A DNA stretch of 12,728 nt from positions 1 through 12,728 of the forward strand of contig CAZBNS010000056.1 in NCBI GenBank assembly GCA_964493475.1, given 5' to 3'. Positions 1 to 7,151 of the stretch are shown here, piece after piece (position 1 is the first letter of the stretch; each line of letters begins with the position of its first letter). The DNA is from CALXSC01 sp964493475. Lineage in GTDB: Bacteria; Pseudomonadota; Alphaproteobacteria; Rickettsiales; UBA1997. Made by a program: the position numbers and the translations under genes. Below the pieces are notes generated by a model, which worked only from the letters and a program-made list of their open reading frames with translations, was not told where the DNA came from and searched no databases.

Positions 1-75
1 TTTAGGAATGGATTTACTGGCCGGTAAAAAACGAGTGCCGAGACCTGCGACTGGAAGAATAGCTTTTTTGATCAT
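1..75 (-). CDS. galU: UTP-glucose-1-phosphate uridylyltransferase GalU, N-terminal 25 codons only
   Basis: GalU makes UDP-glucose from UTP and glucose-1-phosphate in the cytoplasm. The 25 visible residues begin MIKKAILPVAGLGTRFLPAS and continue KSIPK. They contain the nucleotide-binding signature GxGTRFLPAS-K of bacterial GalU. The reading frame is open to the window edge, so the gene is cut by the window and not visibly broken. The start ATG lies 36 nt after the itrA stop, and no strong Shine-Dalgarno is visible before it. In Acinetobacter capsule loci galU begins the conserved sugar-precursor block (galU, ugd, gpi) directly after itrA, which matches this position. Only the N-terminus is seen, so a related nucleotidyltransferase is formally possible but unlikely. 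Confidence 0.93.
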   Translation of the reverse strand, partial: MIKKAILPVAGLGTRFLPASKSIPK

Positions 76-111
76 AATATTTACAAGATTGGAAATGAAC
101 AGAAATTTATT

Positions 112-735
112 TTATCTATTTTTCGATAGAGTGGTGTTCGAAATATTTTTACTCGAAAAACGTGCTGCACCTACTTCCTGATCTGGAGCATTAATGCCTT
201 CTTTGTTTAACATGACTTTAACGGTTTTAAACATAATCTTAAAATCAAGCCAAAGGGATTGTTGTTCGACATATTGCACATCTAATTCAAATTTTTCTTC
301 CCAAGATAAGTGATTCCGACCATTCACTTGGGCAAGCCCTGTCATACCCGGCTTCACCTCATGACGACGCATTTGCTCAGGGGTATAGTGTTCCAAAAAA
401 TCTTTCATTTGAGGACGAGGACCCACAATACTCATGTCACCTTTTAAGACATTAATCAATTGTGGCATTTCATCTAAACTGGTCGAACGCAATTTATGCC
501 CAAAAGGAGTAATGCGTTGATCGTCAGGTAAAGGATTCCCTTCTTTATCCGTTGCATTTAGCATAGACCTGAACTTAATCATTTTAAAGATTTTTGCATT
601 TTTTCCTGGTCGTTCCTGCAGAAAAAATATAGGTGAACCAATATTTTTACGAACTTTATAAGCAACCCAAAGGAAAATTGGACTCAACAGAGCTAATGCT
701 GTTAAAGCTATTAGAAAATCAATTAAACGTTTCAT
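112..735 (-). CDS. itrA: Initiating sugar-phosphate transferase, ItrA type (small monotopic PGT)
   Basis: This enzyme transfers a sugar-1-phosphate, usually an N-acetylhexosamine phosphate, from a UDP-sugar to undecaprenyl phosphate at the inner membrane and so starts the repeat unit. It has 207 residues, the size of the minimal catalytic domain of the bacterial sugar transferase family (PglC/WcaJ C-terminal type). Visible features are an N-terminal hydrophobic re-entrant segment (about 5-27) with the Ser-Pro bend (18-19), RPGK (42-45), KFRSM (54-58), the catalytic Asp-Glu pair (D88, E89), GPRP (105-108) and KPGMTGLAQVNGRN (128-141). The tail after about residue 188 is polar and looks non-conserved. 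It precedes galU, as expected in Acinetobacter. The exact sugar cannot be read from sequence alone, and I did not assign an ItrA subtype. A good Shine-Dalgarno supports the start. Confidence 0.93.
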   Translation of the reverse strand: MKRLIDFLIALTALALLSPIFLWVAYKVRKNIGSPIFFLQERPGKNAKIFKMIKFRSMLNATDKEGNPLPDDQRITPFGHKLRSTSLDEMPQLINVLKGDMSIVGPRPQMKDFLEHYTPEQMRRHEVKPGMTGLAQVNGRNHLSWEEKFELDVQYVEQQSLWLDFKIMFKTVKVMLNKEGINAPDQEVGAARFSSKNISNTTLSKNR

Positions 736-899
736 TTATATAACCTTAATTATCCTTATTTAGTCCTCAAGAAAGTTACAAAATTAAAATTATTCAATGC
801 TTATTAATGCAGCAATTTTTATGAAGATGCTCATATTCCACAACTTTTCTCTTAAAAAGTATTATATCTTGAAATAAGGTATTTTTGATGTAAATTTAC
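736..899 (-). promoter_or_regulatory. 164-nt intergenic gap with possible promoter for itrA-galU
   Basis: This is the only sizeable gap in the window; the other gaps are 36 nt or less. On the minus strand it contains a perfect -10 hexamer TATAAT at 866-861, in an AT-rich setting. The best-spaced -35 (889-884, 17-nt spacer) reads ATCAAA and matches TTGACA at only three of six positions. TTTACA lies further upstream but gives a 22-nt spacer, which is too long. I see no terminator hairpin with a T-run on the minus strand, so readthrough from the upstream genes is also likely. If the -10 works, transcription would begin about 120 nt before itrA and help keep itrA and galU expressed. AT-rich DNA yields such hexamers by chance, hence the low confidence. 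Confidence 0.3.
744..749 (-). promoter_or_regulatory. Ribosome binding site of itrA
   Basis: On the minus strand TTAAGG lies 8 nt before the ATG at 735. It fixes the itrA start and gives MKRLIDFL, the usual N-terminus of this family. Confidence 0.6.
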
Positions 900-2021
900 T
901 TAAATCATAGCTATAAGCTTTTCAACTGTAACATCACGTAAATACTCAGCTTTTATTTTTTCTCTATTTTGTACGCATAATTGCTGATATTTACCGCTTT
1001 CCTGAATTTGTTGAATTTCATCCTTCAAGGCCAGAATATTGCAAGGGGGAATTAAAGACACATTCTGAAAATTTTCTAGTGTTTTCCCTGCTACTCCTAC
1101 ACCACCATATAATACATATTTTCCGGTAGATAAATATTCATATAATTTAGAAGGCATAGCAGTAGCAAATTCTGGAGTCAATTGTGCATATAAAACGTCA
1201 GATTGAGTATATATTTCTAAAAGCTCGTTAAACTGACGACGACCCAAGAAGTTCAAATTCTGCTGATTAGGATTAGCTAATGTATGTATTCTTTCAAAAT
1301 CAGTACCTGTACCCACAATGTTAAAAATAAAATCAGGTAATAATTTACTTACTTCAACCAAAGTTTCGAGGTCTTGTGCTAAACCTACATTACCAACATA
1401 TGTAATCGTAAATTTGTTCGTAGTATTACACTTAATATTCTCTAATTTTTCAAAAATTGAAAGTGAGACCCCATTAGGTACCTTAATAATTGATTGTGAA
1501 TCTGATTTATTTTTAGCAACATAATCAAACTCATGATCATTTGTGACACTAACAATATCGAATCTCTTTAAGTTGAGCAGTGCACTTTGTGTAAAAATCT
1601 TTTTAGCTGTTCTATTCACTAAAGATTTTTCATCTAAATATTCCCAGCTTAAATCACGAATATCTAAAATCTTAGTTTTTCCTGTTTTTAATAAAAAGCT
1701 TAAATGCAGTAAAAACATGGATGGAATCGTGATTAAATTAATCTCACAATTAAGCTCATTGGCTTTATTTAATGCCAATGAAGCTATTTTCATTTCCAAA
1801 AAAGCACGTTTGATAAAAGAGGGTATCTTGGTATCAATAAATGGAATTTTAAAATGTACGAAGCTTTCATGTTCCAATAAATTAAAGGCTTCATTATCCA
1901 TAGAAATCAATTTAACTTGATGTCCAGCTGCTATAAATGAATTTACAAAGCTTAACACACGATTTCTTGAAGCATTTTCATTTTCCAGACTATTGGCACT
2001 AATAATACATATATTTGACAT
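900..2021 (-). CDS. Family 4 (GT-B) glycosyltransferase, WbuB-like
   Basis: A cytoplasmic glycosyltransferase that should add one sugar of the repeat unit. The start is set at ATG 2021, giving MSNICIISANSLENENASRN, a standard GT4 N-terminus. The open frame extends upstream to an ATG at 2060, but that adds 13 atypical residues and overlaps the previous gene. ACAGG lies 8 nt before 2021, and the previous stop is only 1 nt away. The protein has 373 residues. An N-terminal Rossmann half is followed by DIRDLSWEY (120-128), VPNGVS (181-186), YVGNVGLAQ (208-216) at the start of the nucleotide-binding half, and PSKLYEYLSTG (290-300), the donor-binding element. The GNVGLAQ and PSKLYEYLSTG blocks resemble WbuB, an L-FucNAc transferase, but donor and linkage cannot be predicted from this. 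It is the last gene before the promoter gap, directly coupled to the heparinase-like gene. Confidence 0.85.
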   Translation of the reverse strand: MSNICIISANSLENENASRNRVLSFVNSFIAAGHQVKLISMDNEAFNLLEHESFVHFKIPFIDTKIPSFIKRAFLEMKIASLALNKANELNCEINLITIPSMFLLHLSFLLKTGKTKILDIRDLSWEYLDEKSLVNRTAKKIFTQSALLNLKRFDIVSVTNDHEFDYVAKNKSDSQSIIKVPNGVSLSIFEKLENIKCNTTNKFTITYVGNVGLAQDLETLVEVSKLLPDFIFNIVGTGTDFERIHTLANPNQQNLNFLGRRQFNELLEIYTQSDVLYAQLTPEFATAMPSKLYEYLSTGKYVLYGGVGVAGKTLENFQNVSLIPPCNILALKDEIQQIQESGKYQQLCVQNREKIKAEYLRDVTVEKLIAMI

Positions 2022-2022
2022 T

Positions 2023-3657
2023 TTAAAAACCTGTATCTCTGCAAGAAATTGAAATTTCATAATTGTTTGATAATAAAATTATTTTTAAACAAACATTTGA
2101 AATTGATTTGCCAAACTCAGGATGCCAATAATCATCCTTAAATACAGTTTCAATCTCACCTTTGATTTGAATATCAATGATGTGACCATTTAATTCACAT
2201 ACAAAATCGTGATTTGATTCTTTTCTTATTCTCACATCGGGATGAAAGTGAATATATGAAATTGCAGATTTAAATGTACCCAATAAATTATCTTTCAAGA
2301 GAATTCGGTTTTCTTGGAAAACCACAGAACGAGTATGGGTCACGCCTGTTAAGCTTTTATAAAATGATGAAAAATCAATTATTTTATTATCATTATAATG
2401 AATTGTATTTAATTTAGGACTTACCCTTCTGGCAACTCTAAAACCCGACCACACTTCACTGGAATTTTGCTGATCAATTTCGATTGTATTATGAGCGGAC
2501 GTTCCGCGCTGGTATAGCCTTTCAGCCCCTAAACCATATTGAGATATACCAGAATTTACTATAAATCTTGAATCACAGATACTTAATTCAAAACTGAGAG
2601 TATCTGCATGCGCATGTCCTGGTTGATAACTTGGCCCAACTTCTGCAACATCCATAATAAATTTATAGGCTTCACGTTGGACAGCAATATAACCGCTGTC
2701 AGTCAAACTGACATCCATCATATCTGTTGATGCTACATTTATTTCTAAGTTTTCAGCATAATTTCGCAAATTTTCATAGGTGGATGCAATACCAAAGGCA
2801 GCATCATTAAAAAAGGAAATTTCGCCATCTGGATGGGATAGATGCTTAAGCCATTCAAGCATTTTAATAATTTTATTTTTTAAATGGCTAACATCAATTA
2901 AGTCATTAGCTGAATAACAAACAGCAATTAATTGGTAAATATCTAAAAGATCTTCCAAAAAAATTGCATGGTACATTGGTGTTAATTCAAAATTTGCACC
3001 ATCAGACAGAACCTGTTCATCAATTTCTTTTTTATAAATTTTTAGCCCCAAGTTCAGCCATTTTTTCGATTCCGTAGTATCAAAATACAGTCCTGCAAAA
3101 ATCAGCGCTTTTGCATTGGCAAATAAATGATTAGCCAAGATATGCCATTCAACAGTTTTAGATAAATGTTCAGCTTGTAAAGCCAAACTCTGGAGCTGAG
3201 ATTCGTTGAGCACATTTCCTTGCAATGACCATTTAACCCAATTCACGATTCTTAAAGAATTTGGATAAGGTTCCCAAGCATTACCTGAAGAATAAGGATT
3301 TTCAGCAATCCATTTATTAATTAAATCATCATGCCAGTCTTTACGCTCTATAGCATTTTCTGCATTTAGGTCATCAAAATAATGCAGGTTGTATAACCAT
3401 AATTTTTCTTGCTGCGGAGTATTCCAATCCTCAGCCGTGTTTAACTGACCTAAATGATTTAAGAATAAAAATTGTGTTGGACTAAGCATACTCATAGGTT
3501 TAGCTACTGTATTGTGCCAACTCTGTTTTACATTTCTAAGCTGAGTATTAAATACGGTTTGCTTGGTCCTTGGTTTAAATAAAAGATAGTGCAGCCGATA
3601 AGACAACTGCACAAATTTTAAATATTTAATGGTATGAATTAATTTTAGTAGTTTCAT
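2023..3657 (-). CDS. Heparinase II/III (alginate-lyase-like) family protein, probably cytoplasmic
   Basis: The 544 residues match the heparinase II/III family: a helical (alpha/alpha) toroid domain (about 60-290) followed by a beta-sandwich domain (about 310-540). Visible family motifs are NAWEPYP (126-132), ANHLFANAKAL (175-185), DGANFELTPMYH (219-230), GHAHAD (347-352) and RGTSAHNTIEID (384-395). Characterised members cleave or epimerise uronic-acid polymers. The N-terminus, MKLLKLIHTIKYLKFVQLSY, has basic residues scattered through it and no clear signal peptide or cleavage site, so a cytoplasmic location is inferred. That argues against a secreted degradative lyase. It starts 12 nt after the oxidoreductase stop with little visible Shine-Dalgarno. 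Genes of this family often sit beside the bi-domain oxidoreductase in polysaccharide clusters, but their reaction there is not established to my knowledge. Family call is firm; function is open. Confidence 0.88.
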   Translation of the reverse strand: MKLLKLIHTIKYLKFVQLSYRLHYLLFKPRTKQTVFNTQLRNVKQSWHNTVAKPMSMLSPTQFLFLNHLGQLNTAEDWNTPQQEKLWLYNLHYFDDLNAENAIERKDWHDDLINKWIAENPYSSGNAWEPYPNSLRIVNWVKWSLQGNVLNESQLQSLALQAEHLSKTVEWHILANHLFANAKALIFAGLYFDTTESKKWLNLGLKIYKKEIDEQVLSDGANFELTPMYHAIFLEDLLDIYQLIAVCYSANDLIDVSHLKNKIIKMLEWLKHLSHPDGEISFFNDAAFGIASTYENLRNYAENLEINVASTDMMDVSLTDSGYIAVQREAYKFIMDVAEVGPSYQPGHAHADTLSFELSICDSRFIVNSGISQYGLGAERLYQRGTSAHNTIEIDQQNSSEVWSGFRVARRVSPKLNTIHYNDNKIIDFSSFYKSLTGVTHTRSVVFQENRILLKDNLLGTFKSAISYIHFHPDVRIRKESNHDFVCELNGHIIDIQIKGEIETVFKDDYWHPEFGKSISNVCLKIILLSNNYEISISCRDTGF

Positions 3658-3669
3658 AGCAAATAAAGC

Positions 3670-5811
3670 TTAAGCCTGCTTTTCTCTCAGTAATTGGGCT
3701 GCTTGAATTGTGACTCTTGCAACTTCTAAAATTTCGTCTAAAGGAATTGGAGTGCTTTCACCTTTTTCAATTGCTTCAACAAAAGCTTTGGTGCAATTTT
3801 CCTGCCCCTTATCTTGGCTCCATAGATTCATTTTCTTGAATCCAGACCATCCATAACCTGTCATTTTTCTAAAGTTATCTAATTGAAGAACCTTGCCACT
3901 AGTGAAGACTTCAATTCGTTCTTTTGGAAATGCATTAGACCCATTCGCTAAATAGAAAATTGTACCAAATGAACCATCTTCAAAGGCTAAGGTTATACAA
4001 GCTTTATCTTCAACCAAGTCGTGATCAAATTGCGCTCCCATACCTTGTACTTGGTAATTGACAATTTTTGAACCTGCAAGGAATCGCATTAAATCAATAA
4101 AGTGGCAGGCCTCACCAATAATGCGACCACCGCCTATTTCAGGATCCTGAGTCCAATGATCTACTGGTATAGCACCTGCATTCATGGTCATGATAAATGT
4201 TTTAGGCTGTTTTACTGTTGCTAACAGCTGCTTCATTTTTTGAATTTGTGGTGAGAACCGACGATTAAAACCAACCATTAAATGAGGTTTAGCGGTAGAC
4301 GAATTAGATCGGTAGAAATCTTCTATAGCATCTACATCTGCTAAATTTAATGCTAGCGGCTTTTCTACGAAAACATTTTTATTCGCATTCAATGCATCCA
4401 GAACAAATTTTGCATGTGTGTTATGACGCGTCGCAATTATACAGGTATTAATTTCGCTATTTTGCCAAATATCATTGAGCTCTGATGAGGCAATTTTGAA
4501 GCCAGCCTTCTCACCATGAATTACACTATTCACGCCACTTGCAGTCACAATAGTATGCAAATTAACATTGGTTTTCTTAAATGCCGGAATGAGTACACGT
4601 GACGCATAGTTACCAGCACCAATACAAGCCAAAGTAACTTTAGCAACTGAGTTCACTTGATAGTTCGGCAAATCTAAACGTTTGAAATGTCTATTTTCAA
4701 CCTGATGTTCGTATTGTAGAACAATACCTAAACTATCGCGTACATTGGTAAGTACTTCATATGCTGCAACTGCATCTTCAAATTTGAATCGATGACTCAC
4801 CAATGTTTCAACATCTAAAGCACCCGATGCCATCATATCCAAAACGGCAACAAAGTTACGCTGCTCTGTCCAACGAACAAAACCGATTGGATAATCATTA
4901 CCTTTCGCTTCATAGAATTCATCATAACGACCGGGGCCATATGAACACGAAACCTGGAAGCTTAATTCTTTTTCATAAAAATCAGCACGGTTTAATTCCA
5001 AGCCTACAACACCAACAAGAATAATACGGCCACGTTGACGACACATTAATGCTGCTTGGTGTACAGGATCATTTGACTTAGTCGAGGCGGTAATAATTAC
5101 CCCGTCTACACCCAAACCACGTGCAAATACTTCTGCCACTGTTACTGGATCTTGGCCTAAAGCAGGATTACAAACTTCAGCACCATATTTTTTTGCCAGT
5201 TCTAATTTTTTTTGATCAAAATCGACAGCTAAAACACGACAACCATTTGCTTTAAGTAATTGAATCGCCATTAAGCCAATAAGACCAGCCCCAATGACAA
5301 CAAAACTTTCCCCTAAAGTCGGCTGTGCCAAACGGATACCTTGTAAAGCAATTGCGCCTAATACGGTAAAACTTGCCGCTTCATCAGACACATTATCTGG
5401 AATTTTTGCACATAAGTTTTTAGGTACTTTAACTACGTCAGCATGGTGACCATTGGAAACAACTCGATCACCAACTTTAAAACCCTCAACCTGTTTACCA
5501 ATTTCTTGAATGACACCTACATTACAGTATCCTAGAGGTAATGGTTGGTTCAATTTAGATTGAACAGCTTCATAGGTAGTAAGCAGACCGTCAGTTTTAA
5601 CCTTATCAAGTACCATACGTACTTTTTCGGGTTGTTGGCGTGCTTTATCAATCACGTTTGCTTTACCAAAATCAACCAACATACGTTCTGTACCAGCAGA
5701 AATAAGAGAAATACTGGTAGAGATAATAAGGTGACCTGTACTTATTTGAGGAGATGGGGCTTCAACAATTGAAGTGCCGCCTTTAGATAAATCTTGGAAA
5801 ATTTGTTTCAT
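3670..5811 (-). CDS. Bi-domain oxidoreductase: MDR dehydrogenase fused to Gfo/Idh/MocA
   Basis: The 713 residues form two NAD(P)-dependent domains. Residues 1 to about 370 are a medium-chain dehydrogenase with the Rossmann glycine motif GAGLIG (174-179). The usual catalytic zinc ligands appear to be absent: the Cys position reads SAGTE (38-42), and the GHE motif is replaced by GYCNVG (94-99). Residues about 390-713 are a Gfo/Idh/MocA domain with a second dinucleotide motif GAGNYA (398-403), the catalytic-lysine motif EKP (483-485), GFNRRFSP (514-521) and a histidine (H570) in GEACHFID. Gfo/Idh enzymes in sugar pathways commonly oxidise C3 of nucleotide sugars or interconvert epimers. The pairing suggests two linked redox steps on one sugar, but the substrate is unknown. 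The start overlaps the CapK-like stop by 4 nt (ATGA), so translation is coupled. Its base composition looks less AT-rich than that of the genes just upstream. Confidence 0.9.
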   Translation of the reverse strand: MKQIFQDLSKGGTSIVEAPSPQISTGHLIISTSISLISAGTERMLVDFGKANVIDKARQQPEKVRMVLDKVKTDGLLTTYEAVQSKLNQPLPLGYCNVGVIQEIGKQVEGFKVGDRVVSNGHHADVVKVPKNLCAKIPDNVSDEAASFTVLGAIALQGIRLAQPTLGESFVVIGAGLIGLMAIQLLKANGCRVLAVDFDQKKLELAKKYGAEVCNPALGQDPVTVAEVFARGLGVDGVIITASTKSNDPVHQAALMCRQRGRIILVGVVGLELNRADFYEKELSFQVSCSYGPGRYDEFYEAKGNDYPIGFVRWTEQRNFVAVLDMMASGALDVETLVSHRFKFEDAVAAYEVLTNVRDSLGIVLQYEHQVENRHFKRLDLPNYQVNSVAKVTLACIGAGNYASRVLIPAFKKTNVNLHTIVTASGVNSVIHGEKAGFKIASSELNDIWQNSEINTCIIATRHNTHAKFVLDALNANKNVFVEKPLALNLADVDAIEDFYRSNSSTAKPHLMVGFNRRFSPQIQKMKQLLATVKQPKTFIMTMNAGAIPVDHWTQDPEIGGGRIIGEACHFIDLMRFLAGSKIVNYQVQGMGAQFDHDLVEDKACITLAFEDGSFGTIFYLANGSNAFPKERIEVFTSGKVLQLDNFRKMTGYGWSGFKKMNLWSQDKGQENCTKAFVEAIEKGESTPIPLDEILEVARVTIQAAQLLREKQA

Positions 5812-7151
5812 GATATATTCTTCAACATTAAAGGTACTTTACCAGCGCTTGTTTTTACAGGTTCAGGTATAAATTTATAACTAAAAATTATGTCAATATT
5901 ACTCGAATCGAAGTTACTATTGACAAAATCATTCGAATATATATTTTTCGAACTAAAATAAATTGTTGCATAACCTGGTTCCGATTGATGTACTTGTATA
6001 TGTTTGACACAATCAAAAATTTTATGATGCCTACCAAAGATAAATCCAGTTAAATAAATCTTATTATTGTTCTTATCTAATATATATTCACCAGATCGTC
6101 CTTCAGAAATTTCAAAACAATCTAAAATATTCTCTTTATAAGTAGGAATTACTATATCTTCCGTATTATATCTAATTAGGGGTGATACCATATTATAATA
6201 ACTAGTGCCGACAAGATTTTCGGCATTATCTATACAAATAGTCTCAACAAAACCATAGGTGTGGAATGGCGTATAACTATACTTTTTGTTTTTTTCATAA
6301 GCTAGAATACATCTTTCAGTATGACCATACCATGAGATAGAAGAACATTGAACTAACTGTTCTGCATTATTTCTGGCAATAGGAGATGGAAGTTCAGATC
6401 CCAAAAACATTCCTTTTATATTGTTTTTAAAGTAAGTAAGTAATGGATGATGATTTTCATTCAGCCAAAAAATTAAATCAAAAATAGCACTAGGATAACC
6501 ATGTAAATAGACAGGATTATATTTAATACAAGCTTTAAACAAGTGATCTGCTATTACAGGAAATGGCTTATAAATATCAACAGTCAATTGATGTCGAATA
6601 GAATCATAAGAAACTACATTTTCTATATCAGATCGCCCACCAAACATAATTTTTAAATGACTTTGTTTATAAGCTAAATTAGCCCAAACGTGATGCATAT
6701 GTGCCCACTCATGAGGTACTGAGCTAGGCTCAATGTAAAATGCAAATGGTTTTCCACTACTACCACCTGTATTAGCTAAGCTTTTCTTTAATTTATAATT
6801 AGAACGATACTCTAATGGCACGTCTTGTAAAATTAATTTATTTATAACAGGAATTTCTTTAATATCATCGTATGATTTAAGATCGACAGGTTTAAAGTTA
6901 CAATCATTATAAAAATCATTATAAAATGGAATATTATTATATGCATACATAGAAATATATTTAACTTTATTAAATATAAAATCTTTTTTCTTTGCAGCAT
7001 TATATTTATCAAATTGATTTATCTCTATAATTCTTTTTTTATAAATCCCCCCCATAAAAGGCCTTATACCATATGGAATTTTAGCAACCATATTACCAAC
7101 ACTATAAGGCAAATTGACTAAATTTTTCTTCATAAAATCAATGTAATTCAT
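5808..7151 (-). CDS. CapK / phenylacetate-CoA-ligase-like adenylating enzyme
   Basis: This belongs to the adenylate-forming (AMP-binding) family, in the CapK branch found in capsule clusters. With the start at 7151 it has 447 residues. Visible motifs are the ATP-binding loop NTGGSSGKP (127-135), GMFLGSELPSP (257-267), YGHTE (275-279) and IRYNTED (326-332), where the usual TGD is TED. GRHHKIF (374-380) sits at the hinge. Family members activate a carboxylic acid as an acyl-adenylate, and some then pass it to CoA. The substrate of CapK-type proteins in capsule loci is not known to me, and no acyl carrier protein gene is visible here. ATG 7151 was preferred to ATG 7166 because GAAGG lies 8 nt before it and nothing similar precedes 7166. 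It overlaps the upstream gene by 14 nt and the downstream one by 4. A 7-nt G run occurs near codon 33. Confidence 0.82.
   Translation of the reverse strand: MNYIDFMKKNLVNLPYSVGNMVAKIPYGIRPFMGGIYKKRIIEINQFDKYNAAKKKDFIFNKVKYISMYAYNNIPFYNDFYNDCNFKPVDLKSYDDIKEIPVINKLILQDVPLEYRSNYKLKKSLANTGGSSGKPFAFYIEPSSVPHEWAHMHHVWANLAYKQSHLKIMFGGRSDIENVVSYDSIRHQLTVDIYKPFPVIADHLFKACIKYNPVYLHGYPSAIFDLIFWLNENHHPLLTYFKNNIKGMFLGSELPSPIARNNAEQLVQCSSISWYGHTERCILAYEKNKKYSYTPFHTYGFVETICIDNAENLVGTSYYNMVSPLIRYNTEDIVIPTYKENILDCFEISEGRSGEYILDKNNNKIYLTGFIFGRHHKIFDCVKHIQVHQSEPGYATIYFSSKNIYSNDFVNSNFDSSNIDIIFSYKFIPEPVKTSAGKVPLMLKNIS

Noticed and set aside
820..835. Small inverted repeat TATGA-6 nt-TCATA in the itrA upstream gap
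   Set aside because: The arms are only 5 bp with no following T-run on the minus strand, so it is neither a convincing terminator nor an operator.
1318..1920. Two plus-strand open frames (1318-1524 and 1543-1920)
   Set aside because: Both are antisense to the WbuB-like glycosyltransferase, with low-complexity translations and no ribosome binding site. They are shadows of the real gene.
2022..2060. N-terminal extension of the WbuB-like glycosyltransferase to ATG 2060
   Set aside because: It adds 13 residues that do not fit the family and overlaps the heparinase-like gene. ATG 2021 has ACAGG 8 nt upstream.
4803..5772. Two short plus-strand open frames (4803-5024 and 5545-5772)
   Set aside because: They are antisense to the bi-domain oxidoreductase, which has continuous conserved motifs across both places.
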